Source of the DNA: Pseudoscleropodium purum
Taxonomy: Eukaryota > Streptophyta > Bryopsida > Hypnales > Brachytheciaceae
Assembly: GCA_963969395.1 (NCBI GenBank)
Contig: OZ017796.1
Coordinates: 30,804,243 to 30,868,242, forward strand
Direction of reading: 5' to 3'
DNA length: 64,000 nucleotides
Part shown: one piece after another, positions 49,303-62,278 of the stretch
Layout of the letters: every line of letters starts with the position of its first letter
Numbering within the stretch: position 1 is the first letter of the stretch
The notes under the pieces: generated by a model
Seen by the model: only the letters and a program-made list of their open reading frames with translations
Told to the model about the DNA's origin: nothing
Databases searched by the model: none
Made by a program: the position numbers and the translations under genes

Positions 49303-50755
49303 AGCAACAACACAAGGTATAGTAGTAGATATTAGATGTCCCATGGATGACAAAGTATCCTTCTATGTAGTATAGAAGTGCAAATGTTCATTCTTGAAAT
49401 TTTGTGTGAAGAAGGAAGATCTTCTAATGACCTCCAATGAATGCTCTTGGGTTCTTTTAAAAAAATGATTTTCACAATATCAAAAAGGCTGATTTCCATG
49501 GTGACCAACCCATTTTTGGGGGGTTAAGAAAGACTCAACCTATCAAGAACAAGCTCTTGAATGCTTTGATCAAAGATGGGGGCAGTTCAAAGCTATTTGC
49601 TTTAGATAAGGTAGATGGTTGTAAAAGCAACCCTTTAAGGGCTGATCAGCCTTTTTCATAGGTTTGCATAAACAGAAATATTTTTAGCTCATTTTTCAAA
49701 AAAAGAAAAATGGCTACTGAATATAACACAAGTGGTTTCATATTCTTCGAAGCATTTTTGAAATAGTTATGAATTTTCAAAGATTTCTGTAGTAGGTACC
49801 TATTTGTTACCATAGGTCTCCCAAAATCTGTCCCCTGCAACTTCTAAACCAATTTGAGGAAATGATTGGGTCTTGGAATAAACTAATAAATTTTTCTTGA
49901 TTCATTCAATAGCAACAGTGGTCAGTTTAAAAATCAGCTCCCATCCTTTTACAGGCAGCTATGGGACGGTTGCAAGGAGAGGGTCGCTTTTACAGCCATC
50001 TACCTTAAGGACTGAGCGTCAAGTGGGAGCGAAAGCCTCCATCTGGGATTGGTTAGCTTGGGTTGGTTCTTCTGTTCCGCCCCTGGCAAATTAGCATTGC
50101 TGTTATGCTATTTGTCTCGCCTTTGAAATCAAGCGTTTTTCTGTGTGCCAAAATAAAATAAAAAAATTCTATGAACTATGTCAAAGATGTACGACAAAGT
50201 AGAGAACACTGTTTACGACACGTTAAGCATATAACATGTGCAAAAGTATAAATTTAGGGGATGTGAAGACCTGCGGAGAGATCTGTGGGTCACGAGCCAA
50301 ATCAGTTGAGATCTCTCGATATGTAAGAATCATCATCTATAAATTTCTTAAGAATTTCAAAGTGGGAGGCTGTAGACTGATCTTACTGACAGCAAACAAC
50401 CCTATTTTTATTGAAAAGATCAGTGGCCATAGACATTTATGCTTATGTTACACAAATTGCTAAGAAGTCCAACCACGAGTATCTGTTCAATCTTGCAGAC
50501 TAGGTTCAAAGAATCAGTGACATAGATTGAATGTGTGACAGGTGTCACAGTAAATGATAGTCTAATGTCATATTTGAGATCTTAAAAGAGTTCCGAGTGT
50601 AATGAGCTACGTATCTATGCAGTCTGTTTTTCAGACGCATTGAGAACAATGACGATATAAAATTAGGATTCTGGAGTTGACGGAGGACGAATGTTTATAC
50701 AGAATGACAGGGTGAGGCTTCACACGGTACCTTAGTGAGGTCGCGCAATCTAGAG
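49303..50755. other. Intergenic DNA downstream of the amylase gene
   Basis: No gene was recognised. GC content rises from about 50.5 kb toward the amylase 3' end, so the last ~200 bp are probably its 3' UTR. Confidence 0.45.
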
Positions 50756-53700
50756 TCAACGCCTTTCCCAGAGCTGATACTCACCCTGGTCTGTACATCT
50801 TTTCCAGGTCCCTTCCAAGTTGTTTTGTTTCGACGGATTCCAATCAAGATGCCCGATTTTCATAACTAAGTTATCGCCTATTTGCGCCACATAGCCTTCA
50901 AAGTTCGCTTGGAAAATTTTCACTCCACTCCGACAGTGCACACCAGTTCGAGTCCGCACGGCGATCAGCTCCGCTATTTGATCATGCAGACCGAAGTCAT
51001 AGAAGTGGTCGTGGAAAATCACAGGCTGCAACCAACGCCAAAGAATTCAAACATTTGAGAAACAAAAAAAAATCAGAAAGGAAATTCATGTTGGAATTTT
51101 CATGTATACACAACAATGAATATTTGCTAACTTCAACCGAAATCCATTGCACTGATAATTTGGATAAATTTGCAAGTAAACTGAGGGTGCTGCACGATTG
51201 CTTGCACTTACAGTCCCAGGATGAGTCAAGATATACGCGTAGCCCATCATCAGCTTATCTCGAGGGAACGGCCAATGTCCCTGTAAATAGCAACACATGG
51301 CAAAGTCAGCCTCTCCAGAATGAAGAAGTGTCTACTTCTGAAGGCCCAATAATTCCAGATAACGCAGGCGGAAGAATCCCACTGACTGGGAGAAAGAGCA
51401 CAGACCTGGGTCGATCCCGTATCATGATTCTCAAGGAACGTGACTGCACGCGAAGGCCACCAACCCATCACTCCAGGTGGTTTTCCTTGCGGATCTATTA
51501 ATCTCCAGAACTCACCATGAAGTGCTGAGTGCAATATGCCCTGTCGATAATCAAAGTAACCAAGTGAATAAAGCTTGACAGAAGGGAGTCCAAAATCGTT
51601 CTGATCGATTCACGCATCGTTGATATGCGCCATAGGCGTACAATATAAAACATCTCGAGGATTCTGCGTACCTTAGTTGTGACATCAAACGCTGATGATG
51701 TCCCACCAGCGGCGTTGATCCAGTTCACGATTCTTTGCCTGTGAGCATCTGCATCCACATCAGCCACAGGTAATTACGTAAGTCCAGAAATGCTCAGAGA
51801 ATTTCAGAGGTGAAAGAAAATACCCTAGTGCAAAACCTCAATGAGCCGGTTAGAATTATGAACCTTGATTGTAGCTAACTTGGCCACCCTCATAAGCTAG
51901 ACTATCCCAGTATTCTCCTATGGCAAATGCTGGTTTCGTTGCTTCAATGTACTCCTTCACGTATCCACCCCAAAACCCTCTGTTTCAATCACATTCAAGC
52001 AGGTGATTATCTTCTCACGACACACTTGACCGGGAAGAGGTTCTCAGTTCAATAATGATACTCTTGCAAAAACTCTCCAGAAACCCAAAACTTTACAAAT
52101 TAATCGAAAAACTTCAAGACCTGACGAAGTCGAGTCGCCATCCGTCGAATCCGAAGTCCGTGCGTAGCCACTTCATCCACTCTATAATGTCCTTCCTAAC
52201 GAAGTCCTGGGAATGGTCGATATTTGGAGCAGCATGGAAGAAGTCCCCTGGCGCAGTAACAAGCTTCTTAAGTAGACGGATTACGGTGAAAATACTAGAC
52301 GTGATAGAGTAAGTATAAATTTTCAGAGTAAGTATAAATTCATTACTTGAGTTCAAGGTGAAGTTTACCGCTCTTTGGATTGCCCTGCCCTTGAAAGTTG
52401 GGGTCATCCCTTACGATAGCCTCAGGTCCCCAGGCCAATTTGCCTCCAAATCTGTTCCAGACCCCATTTGGACCCTGATAATCACAAGCGCTAAAGTTTT
52501 GTAAATTCACTTCGCCTAGACCTTGAAGTTTGTTAGGTTTGGTGGCTCCACAAAACTGAACATGGTTTTCAATGTATTTCAACTGCTTCGGGAACTTTCA
52601 GAAAGAGAATTCTTTGGGAGGTCACCCTATGGTCACACGACTCAGATTCATAATTCTAACCAACTTACTGGGGTTCATAAGTTGTATCCATAAGTCAGTT
52701 AGAATTGTGAATCTCCGTATTGTGAGGCCTCCATATGATCATTGATACGATAGACAAAATTTTCTTTATGATATTGTCTCGTTTCTGAAACAGTCTCATT
52801 ATACTAAAAACCTTGATATTAACGTTAAGATACAGTAAAAGGTAAGCGAATCAGGTTCAGTGTCGAAGGAAAGTAGAATGGATTTTTCAGTCACGCTGCA
52901 TCACCTGCTTCTGTGCGCAACGATGATTGAGGACTACGTCTCCTAGAACCTGCAACAAGAAAGTTTGCTGTGAGACATCTGGAGAAAGACGTACTTTACT
53001 CGTCCGACCCTTAGCATGGGAGGGAGAAATACAGATAAAAGGCTACAAGAGAGTTGCACCATGGAGAGAAGGCAAGACCTAAATGGTCTGTTCCACTTAC
53101 AAGAATTTTATGTTTATGCATCTCATTTATACAGAGCTTCAGTTCCTCCGATCCTCCATAAGCAGAATTCAAGTCGTAGAGATCCCCTGGCATGTAACCT
53201 GCGACGATTCACTCCACACCGGAAACTCGGTTATGTTGAATAATGGTAGCACTTTGTCATATGGGATTGGAATAATCCGTGACGGCATACAAACTATCTT
53301 ACATATCATGTAGAAACCTGCCCGCATATTCTAGAAAACGAAGTCACATTAAATCCTGCCGTTTTGTAACGCCATTTTAGGCAGGTTCTAACGTAACCAT
53401 GCCAATTGTAACGCCATTTACGGCGTAAAAAAAACCTTGCCCCATTACATTGGCGTTTTCAGGGAAGGGGATTTTCTACTAGATGTATCCACCTAGAACT
53501 TGATGGAGTTTCCGTAGGCATGAATTCATGATCTCCTGCTCAAAGATTGCATGGATATTCGTTCAAAGTGCACCTGCCGAATAGGAGCATTCGACATTGA
53601 AGACAGGCAAATCAACATGGAGTAGACATTTGTTGGATTTGACAGAGAGAAGAAAAGATGTATTCAAACCTTGAGGGGCGACTGAGTGTGTCGGGGGGGG

Positions 53701-56305
53701 AAGCCAAATAGTTGTGATTCCACATTTGGAAAGATCGGCGGCCTTCGCTGACATTTCCAACCACCATTGTCGTCTCCAGCTCTCCCAGTTGAAACCTTGA
53801 AACTGTCGTAAAAGACAGGTTGTCATGTAATGCACAAAGGGTAGGGATGCATTATGAGAGCCGCAATACTAGTCTAATCCCCCTTACAGACAAGAATCAC
53901 GAAGAACGGCGTTCGAGAACGATTCACTTTCAAGCACAGCGTCAATTGGAACATTTCTCCAACGGTTCTCAATTACATCTGAGAGGTTACAGCTCAAGAA
54001 CACAGGATGTTGAAAAAGAACAGACAAAAATGGAAAACTTATGAACAGAAACGAAATCCAAAAAACTTGAGTCTGGAATATTCGATCGTTCCTCGTGACA
54101 ATTGACCAGAGAAGAGCTTGCGTACATACCACAATCTCGTGGCCACTCCCCGTGCCGGATTCTGCACATACAAGGAAATAATGATCACGGATGTTCAAAC
54201 CTCAACCTGAAAAGAGATCGAAAGCGCAGAGCCTTAAGAATGCCAAACTAGACGTTGTTTTGCGGCAGACCTGATGTTTTTTCCGAATCTTCAGGATATC
54301 GGACGAGTGGCTTGATGGATTTGGTCTGGAGAGCTCTCTCCAGTGCGGTTCGTTGCAAGTCGAGTGCTTCCTTCTCTGCTGCTCGCACCGAGAATTTATC
54401 ATCCTCCCTCACCTTGGAGTTTGAGACGTCCCAGACATTCTCCGGGGATGGAAGCTGCAGAGGGATCATGGCGTCGATCTCGGCAGTTATGGAGGTCGGT
54501 TGCAATGGCGGCAAAATTTGTCGCCCAGTCTGAAGGCGCCGTTGCATCCAGTCCGGCGTTTCTCGTCGCGGACCGTTTTCAAGAAGGTCCTTGATTCGGG
54601 AATCGCTCCCAGGAAGCATTTCCAGACGACCTACGTTTTGAATCTGGTCGAGCACCATGCTGCTGGTATCAATTTCGGCACCGTTGATCATCGCCAGCTT
54701 CAATGTCTCCTCCGCCATAAGCGCTCTGTTCTTCCAAGCAGCTACGGCGCCCTCCACCGCTAGCAATGTTCTTTCTATTGACTCGAGCCTGACGAAGTTA
54801 AAAGAATAGAAACGTGTGTTCAGTTTTAGGCTAGAAGACAGCTCCATAATGCGCAAGAAAGAAAGAGGGAGTCATTTACCTGGACTTATCGACAAGTCTG
54901 CGAGCTTCACTCGCTTTGAGAGATGCAGCATTCGCACTCCGGAGAGTATCTACCTCTGCTTCAAATACGACCTTGTCAGCTTCTTGCCGCGCCTGCGCAG
55001 CCATCTTCGCCGCTTCAATCGCACGTTCAGCAACACCTGCACGTTCTTCCGCTGCTTTAGCAGCCGCTTGCTGTACTTCCAAAGCAGTCTTCTCCGCTGC
55101 TTCAACCCTTGCTGCCGCGGTTTTGATGAACTTTTGAGCAGTACCAAGCTCAATGCGGTAACACTCGGTTTCTCCACTCGCAATTTGAAGCTGTCGACTT
55201 GAAGTAAGGAGCGCCTCTTCCAATAACAGCACCTTCGCTTCCGCCTCTGCCAATTCGTTCAACGCTTTCACCTGTTCGTTTAAGATAGCTTCATACTTTT
55301 CGGCCTGCGCTTTGGCAGAGGTAGCAGCCGCCCTGGCTTCATCAAGGGCGACGTTAGCTTCCATAGCCACGGCTGAGGCGGCTTCATCTGCCGCCAGCCG
55401 TAGCCTTTCTTCAAGCTCTAGAATCGCTTCAGCCGAGGCGGTTTCGGCGGCGGCCACTTTCAGCTTCGCTTCCTCTGCTATGCGTGCCGTTGAATTTTGA
55501 ATTGCGGACTCTGAAATTTTCTCAACCTGCACTGCGAGACTAATGCCTTCCAGTCTCTCTTTCCGAAATGCTTCTTTCGCAGCTTCCATCTTTTGAATGT
55601 CCAATATCATATCTCGTGACTTCGCCTCCATATCTGCCAAAGCATCCAAGGCTTGTCTCTCAGCTTTCTGTGCACCTTCGGCTCTTGCTTCAGCTTTGGC
55701 CAAAGCAGCTTTAAGAGACTCAACATCGTCTCTGCTATTAGTGGCACGCTCGTCCTGCAAGTGCAACGAGATCAATCTCGATGTTTCATTCAAAGACGAA
55801 AAATTCTACACCTTTTTGAGCTGATCACGAGAGCATTGAGCTCACCTTGAGCACTGAAACGACATGGCTGCTTCGCCGCTGTGGCTTAATGACTTTCCTG
55901 GTCTCTAAGCACCTGTGAAACATTCAGTTGTCGACTATCAGTACCTCTTTCATGTGATAAGTTTGCTGCTCATTGGCCAAAAAAATGTAGGTCTACATTG
56001 ACATGTAAGAGCGCTGTGAGATTAGGATTAACTCCGTACCTCTCACCAAGGAACGGAGTCCTCAGGGAGGAACTCAAACTGTTGATGTTTTTCCCGGCAA
56101 CGTGGTGCGAGGATATCAAGGGAATCTGCTGCAACACTGATCGGAACTCTCCGTGCCACACCCCTGCCGAAGATTGTAGTAAGCTTCCCGACGCACCCGC
56201 AAGTGGACGAGCTGCAATGGTATCCTGCATACGATTCAATCGCGTCACAGTAGCCGTCAAGGACGGACATTCATGACTCAAGTAAAAGTGACATTCGAGA
56301 TTCAT
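50756..56305 (-). CDS. Plastid AMY3-type alpha-amylase with long N-terminal coiled coil
   Basis: Fifteen exons: 56305-56040, 55912-55846, 55754-54880, 54788-54271, 54161-54130, 53802-53670, 53198-53101, 52949-52905, 52474-52369, 52247-52121, 51979-51864, 51748-51672, 51540-51406, 51280-51212 and 51025-50756. Every junction is GT-AG and in phase, giving 977 aa. Residues 1-75 are Ser/Arg-rich like a transit peptide; about 112-400 are an Ala/Glu/Lys coiled coil; 403-575 are a linker; from 577 ([10 protein letters not shown]) the GH13 domain follows AMY3. Seen: DVVLNH (667-672), nucleophile D753 in GWRLDFVR, acid/base E778 in GEYWD, D860 in ENHDTGS. It would hydrolyse alpha-1,4-glucans of starch in the plastid. 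AMY3 (about 887 aa in Arabidopsis) carries starch-binding CBM45 modules at its N-terminus; I see a coiled coil instead. In-frame TAG lies five codons before ATG 56305; extra 5' UTR exons are possible. Confidence 0.9.
53365..53450. repeat. Repeated tgtaacgccattta motif in an amylase intron
   Basis: The 14-mer tgtaacgccattt(t)a occurs at 53365-53379 and 53407-53420, with a partial inverted copy (attggcgtttt) near 53450. They may be ends of a small insertion in the largest intron of the catalytic-domain part. Confidence 0.4.
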
Positions 56306-57530
56306 CTCACGAATCCGCTAAGAAGCCTGCGAATTAATTTTCTGCTTTAATCGCACGCCTTGAGGCACCAACTGTGCTTTCTCTGCGCGACCAAAAACAT
56401 TGACACCACGAAAGAGACGATGGTGATGACGGGACGCACCATTTTTTGATCGCCTTGTAGGATGACTTGCAACTCGAAACGAAGAAAGTATTCAAAGTGC
56501 AGTCCCAGACTCTCCTTCGAACCTCCACACCTTCTAAGGCGAAAACAGTTGCATTGTGACTGTCAAAGGATCTGTGATGTCGTCTCTGCAAGTAGAACAG
56601 CGTCTTTATTACCAAAAAGCGTAATAAAGTCTGGCAATCTTCCAATTTCCGATTCACTCACCTCCCTCACTGTCACTCTTTCAATGTCTATCCCCAAACC
56701 TGTTCTAGCTCCTGACGCGATTCCAATTTCACATGTCACCACCGATACCTGATGGCCTGATTGTTTTCCTACCCCTAGCCAGCTGCGATTCTGCAACCCC
56801 AGACCGAAGCGACGGTCGATCATTCTGCTGCGCTGTCGGAATCGTACATAAATTCAACAAAACGGCAGTGCCCTTTCTCTCCACTTCATTCCGAACCTAT
56901 CCTCTCGTCCACTACATCTTCAAGTGGCCATGGACATGGAGGTTCTTCCTCTTCACGCCCTTTCATTGCAATATTCTAGCATCAATTACCAGCAATCCTG
57001 CTCCACACTTCAGCTCCAGCACGCGAATGATTCTTTCACAACGAAGCTCCCACTCTCAAAATCCTGACCAACTGAAACATAAGCTCTCGAAAACAGAGTA
57101 TAGGGAGCGGAAGGCCTGAGGCCTGGGGACCTACCGCGTGAAATTCAAGCTTGCTTCTGGCAGTGCCAATCCCGGCAATGTGACTGCAGCCAATCGATGC
57201 AGGAACCGAAGCCGTCCGCGACGAATAAAGCTTACCCCACAATTAACGACGCCCTTCCTGATCATCTAGCTCATTCTCACACCACAGGAAACGAAAGCAC
57301 GCTGAGGTAACGTGCCGAAAGAAAAGGCAGAGCGCGGCGAACACTCCGGGGATCCCAAACCAATTCACAATCTTCACATAGCGCCGGGAAAATTGGATCC
57401 TAAAGCTCACCTTGCAGCCTCCGGCCCTGTCGCCTTGCGAAACCTCGAGTAGCTGCAGTCCGCAGGATTGTCGAGTACTAAGACCGTGGGAGTGGTTATA
57501 AGCGAATCTCACCTTTTACTCGAACCAATT
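56306..57530 (-). promoter_or_regulatory. 5' flank of the amylase gene
   Basis: The first 1.2 kb upstream of the start codon have GC content near that of the exons, unlike the AT-rich DNA beyond 57.6 kb, so they probably hold the 5' UTR and promoter. An acceptor-like ttaattcgcag lies on the minus strand 24-34 bases before the ATG, and all three frames after it hit stops. This fits a 5' UTR intron rather than further coding sequence. No TATA box could be chosen with confidence. Confidence 0.4.
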
Positions 57531-57920
57531 GAAGAGAGAGAAACAACTCCCGCTTTTAAATTTAAGCTGACGAGTCTGTCCATTGAGCCAATCGACGAGA
57601 GAGAAATAACTTCAGCTTCTAAATTTAAGATAGCGTAAATCTAAGATAGTGTAGACTATGTTCATAAAGAGAGAGAAATAATTCCAGCTTCTAAATTTAA
57701 CCCTTGAAGGACCCTAAAGCCAAAAAGTAGTCTATGGATGACTTCAATGTTCAGTGCAGAAACAATGAATGCACCTATTAGTTGAAGAATTGAAGTAGTT
57801 TTGGTGCTTATCTTGGTCTTAGGAAGCCCTGTCCGCCAAGGATTAAGCCAAAATAAATTAAGACCCATTTCATTGAATTAACAAAAGAAAGAAAAATAAT
57901 TTTGTTTTTTAAATTTGAAC
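57531..57920. repeat. Repeated gagagagaaataa...ctaaatttaa motif upstream of the amylase gene
   Basis: About 35-bp units of the form agagagagaaataactt, then cagcttctaaatttaa, lie at 57531, 57595 and 57667. A weaker copy is at about 57884. Spacing is 64-72 bp for the first three. Confidence 0.7.
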
Positions 57921-59214
57921 CAAGAGTTTCTTCATCAAGACAATTGAACATTAGGCTATAGATTCATCATCCCTATGCATTTCTGTAGAGAAAAGGCATA
58001 GGAAATTACTTCACAATTTATATTTAGAAAATAGGAATCTAAACATATCATTTATCATTTATTTAGGATTGATGAATTTTACCACCAAGAATTTATTATA
58101 ATATTGTGAGAATGTATGACAAGTATGTTGCAATTGATGATAGTGTAAAAAGTGCAAGACATTTCAAAGTATCATTTTAAAGATGGGGTTAATCCTTAAA
58201 AGTCCAAATGGTAGTAGAGATCACTTTTGGTATGTCTATTAGTGGAATTGTTCAAATAAATTATTTAGGAAGTTTCAAGATGGGCTTCACGAAAGAACAA
58301 AAGTTACTAATAGAAAGAAGAAATTATACCCTATATTTTTCTTCAAGAAGACAAAAGGGCCTTAAAGATTACTACAACCACAACCAACCATGAGCCAAGT
58401 TCCTAAGTGAAATTCTTTATTTACATCATGAAATAGATGCACTAAAGATGGGATTTCTGCATACTTCTTTAGGACCTATTGGCATTCATCTCATGTTCAA
58501 AATTTGAACATTTGATCTTATATAGTTAAATGCATTTTCTATGCATAATTGATGTTTGAATACTCCTTCCTTCTTAATGCAAAGTCTTCACACCTTGCCC
58601 TCCCGCATTCAACCAAGAAAATTTTGACATCCGTAGTACACTAAAAAGGATATTTAGTGTTAGCAACACTATTTATGAACCATGAAACTAAATATCATTA
58701 AGCCTACTAAAATAAGTAACATTAAATCTAATTTCTAACACTAAAAGTATTTTATGGTAAATCTAAAATATGAAGTGGTTTACATTTAGTGTTAGAACAC
58801 ATTAAAAAAATGAACTTACAAAGGAAAAGATTGAAGATAAGTAAAATGATGGAAGGAATAGAAAATGTGGAAAACATTTGTAATGAAGGAAGTCTTTGAA
58901 CATCAAATAAAGAAAAACAAATTAATATTTAGATATAATAAAAAACTGCAAATTTCATACTTGGGCTGGAACTTGTTGGCCTTGGAAGTATGGTTGATGT
59001 TTGGCTATAATTTCCTACAAATGTGAAAAGAGTTCATTGACATTCTAAGTGCCATCAACACCCAAAACCATACTTGATCTAATCATAGCTTTTCTAACAT
59101 ATGACATATTATGACAATCTACCTCTCTATTCACATCCTCAATGCTATCCGCAACCAGTTGTAAGAAATTTTTTTTCCTAGGTTTGTGAGTTATCTTGAC
59201 CATTGTCCATCAAC

Positions 59215-59882
59215 TCAAGCAGTATTTTGCCAAGCATTGGTTGCAATGAGCTTAGCCTTCTTCACTTTCCATCGCTTGGTCCAAGCATCCTTAACCTTTG
59301 AGATGATAAATGTGTCCGATGGTTGACATAAATGTGTAGAACACAATGGTAAATACCTAAGGTTGGCTTGTTTTGCTTCCAAAATAACTATTAAAACTGG
59401 GGTAATGTTATAGCCGGTATAATTGTCAACCCAAATGACTTTTGTGCGGCCATGAACATCGGCTTGGAAGGCTTGAGGTTCAACAAAGTATTCAACAAAA
59501 AGGGCTTGATCCATCCAGCCCTTAGGCCTAGTCCTGTAGCATACCCCTGGAATATTATCTTCAAGGCCCAAAATAGGATAATTGTTGTTGGAATTGGTAA
59601 AAATGAGCATGGGGGCTTCAATCATTGATCGATGCCCTTTGGAGATTCTAATGACCATGGTCATAGAGTCTCCATTGGAAATCACTTCGGCATACTTGAC
59701 ACTTGTGCCCCCCTAAATCCCAATATTCGACCATTGTCAAAATTCACGACAAAATGAGTTTTGTCAACGTTCTCTATAAGATTTTCATCTAAAACACCGA
59801 TTCTGAATCCCCTATGTAGGACACCTAGATGGTAAGTTGTTGCCATTTTGATTTGCAGTTCCTTATTGGGACTATAAGTCAA
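59215..59882 (-). pseudogene. DDE_1-type (pogo/Tigger-like) transposase relic
   Basis: Two overlapping minus-strand frames, 59882-59682 and 59685-59215, join by a frameshift near 59685. The first has NVDKTHFVVNFDNG, holding the first catalytic Asp. The second has RTKVIWVDNYTGYN with the second Asp and LCSTHLCQPSDTFIISKVKD with the third acidic residue, followed by WTKRW. This order is that of DDE_1 endonucleases in pogo/Tigger-like Tc1/mariner elements. Coding-like sequence continues past the stop at 59215 in another frame to about 58970. The N-terminal DNA-binding part is not recognisable. Confidence 0.75.
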
Positions 59883-60476
59883 GCGTCCTCATTGTGACAA
59901 CAACACAATGTTGTACACATGCATAAATTGTTGAACCCAACTTGGGGTCAACTTTGACGTGAGTAGAACATTGTCCTTGGGATCACAAGATTGGACTATA
60001 TATGGAAAGGTAAGATCTAGCAAGATAGATAAAGCCAACTCAATGAGCAATTTGGATGAGAATTTTACTCTAACTTTTTTAAATTGGTTAAATGCATTGA
60101 GGGGTTTAGGATAGATCCAAAGTACCCATTCAAATTACTTGGTACCACGACCAGGACCTGCCTTTATGTGGAGTTGTTTAAGCCCTCCTATCCGGCTCCT
60201 AGTACATGAAATTGGTGAAGATGGGATATCAGTCTCTTCCTTATTGCAAAATTGTTGACATTAAGTCTACCAATGAGAAGCTCGGACAAGGTTGGCACTC
60301 CTTTGAACACAAAAATGCTTTGGAAAGGCATCAATCATGTGGATGTAAAGTCCATGCGCAATTTCATCTTGAAACATCTAAGTGATGATACACTTGCAGA
60401 CAACAATGGTGGAAACCTATTGCAAGCACTGAGGTGTGGAATGTGCCGACGAAAAGATAGCCATGACAAGTTGTTG

Positions 60477-60558
60477 AATTGCCAAAGACAAGGTTTTAAA
60501 TTGCCAAAAACAAGTTTTTGATTTGCCAAAGAGAAGTTCGTGAATTGCCAAAGAAAAG
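60477..60558. repeat. 21-22-bp tandem repeat, four copies
   Basis: Imperfect units beginning attgccaaagacaag repeat four times inside the mariner-like element. Confidence 0.75.
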
Positions 60559-61484
60559 GGAGTAAAAAACAATGTTGCTAGATTACATCGGCCAAACTTG
60601 TTTGAGTTGGGGCAGGGATCAAGTGGAGGTAGGCAAGTGCCAGGCCTAGAGAAGAGCATCGAAGCTAAGGTGGGGAATAAGTATAGGTGGGACGTAGGAT
60701 CGAGTGCAAGCTAAGACAGAGAGCGGGAGAATTCAAACGAGGTGGAAGACGAGAAGGTGAAGTATAGCACACACACAAAAATAATCCCATCACTCGTAGA
60801 TCTTGAAGGAGAGGAGAGGAAGAGAGGAAGAGAGCTTGAATGCACAATGTATGTGTAGGGAACAAAGATGAAATGCACGGTAAGGCTAGGAAAGAAGATG
60901 ACAAAAGGGAAAAGAAAGTGGAGGTAGCGCATTGAAATTTAACACAATACTAATTCCTCTAAAGTTGAGATTTAGTGTTGTGGCTGGTAGGGTGGTAAGA
61001 ATACTAAACATAATTAAATACTAAATATCATTTTTAGTGTAGTGCATATCTCCAAATGCATTAACCTTATGAGGACTATTTGCAAATCAATGTGGATAAA
61101 TGGATAATATAGAATCTTTTTCTTATATGTAAGACAAAAGCATTAGAAGATTTTAGGGGCTTCTGGATGCCTGTGAGTTATCACAGCTTGCGAATGCAAG
61201 AAACAAGTTTGGTATAGCGGTCTGATGTGGTCGAGCCCCTGCCATGTCATTGATTCAATTTTTTTTGGCATTTGGAGAATAAATAAATATATTAATTTTT
61301 AATTTTTTAAAATATTTTATGAAAAAGAAAATTCTGACAATGGGCCGTTCACCTCGCTGCGGGGAACAATTGCAGGGAATAGGCCCGAAACAAGCTTTTG
61401 GACCCCCCAAAACTCTTCTAATGTGCAAATGCTCAATTCCTTCTTTAAAATTTTGTGTGAAAAGAGAAGGTCCTGTACAGTAGT

Positions 61485-62278
61485 TTAACCTCTAAATGAG
61501 TTTGTTTTTAAAAAATTTGGAAGTAGATGATTTACATTGTAAAGTAAATACACCTAATTTCAACCACTCTCTAAAACCGTATAGTCTAAATTCTCACTTA
61601 AAATATACTTCCATCATTCATGAGAATCTATATTTGGTTTTAGAAACACCTATTTTTAGCACTTTGAAAATCTTTAGTTTATTCATACAAAGTTCAAAAA
61701 ATGCATTCTAAGAGGATCTAGAGTCTCTTTTTGACTTCTAATGAGACCCTACAAAAAAAATCAATATAATAATAAGAACCATGTTGAATTGCTTATTTGT
61801 GCAATTTTAGGTGGAAGGTGGAAGCACCAATAACCAATCAAATAAGCAATTTGGGAGCAAATTCTGTGTTGTATGAGTTGGTGTATATTTTTCCCACATA
61901 GGAAGATAGGAAATACAAGGATTGCTAAATTTTCAGATTTTTATTCAGAAAAATTGAAATTATAGTGCATTTCGGGAGGCAAAAGAACTCTTGACCCACA
62001 AGCAATGTCTAGAGTCTTCTAATTCCGATCATTCCAGATAGTACTTCCTTGCTCATTACTATAGGTAATGTGTCTTAACCTTATTGGTTGCAACCTTGGA
62101 AAGGACAGAAAAAACAAATTTCAAGCTTCAGAACCGGCAGATCCAGCCTAAGGTTGGAATTACCACCCCTTCCACGTTGGGAACTCGGTGTGGTTGGTAA
62201 TTGGTGCCTCCACCTTAGTAACCTTACCCCAAGGATTAAATGATGTCCACAGTGACCAGTCTGTCCTTCTAGGGTTAA
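61485..62278. mobile_element. Possible TTAA-bounded element
   Basis: The left end is TTAACCTCTAAATG; the right end is CTTCTAGGGTTAA. The terminal match is short, and the two ends resemble different copies elsewhere (the CCCCTAAAT family on the left, ttaaccctagaagg at 47247 on the right). They may not be partners. Confidence 0.3.

Larger units (their letters stand above)
58639..61039. mobile_element. 2.4-kb mariner/pogo-like element
   Basis: The left end is CACTAAAAAGGATATTTAG at 58639; the right end reads on the opposite strand CACTAAAAATGATATTTAG, ending at 61039. About 20 of the first 23 bases are inverted copies. Both sides carry TA (58637-58638 and 61040-61041), the Tc1/mariner target duplication. 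The decayed DDE transposase lies inside on the minus strand. Subterminal regions repeat words like actaaatatcat. Confidence 0.75.

Noticed and set aside
54816..55850. Plus-strand frames rich in Ala/Ser opposite the amylase coiled-coil exon
   Set aside because: Antisense shadows of an Ala/Glu-rich coding exon.
56563..57512. Possible extra coding exons upstream of the amylase start
   Set aside because: The frames begin without ATG or end at stops, and no phase-consistent splice into exon 1 was found. They were treated as 5' flank or UTR.
60477..60558. Short direct repeats resembling a CRISPR-like array
   Set aside because: Units are contiguous, with no unique spacers, in a plant nuclear transposon: a simple tandem repeat.
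61195..61245. tRNA-like tggtatagcggtctg ... ggtcgagcccc
   Set aside because: It has weak A- and B-box resemblance but no acceptor stem or cloverleaf could be drawn. It may be a SINE head but is not supportable.
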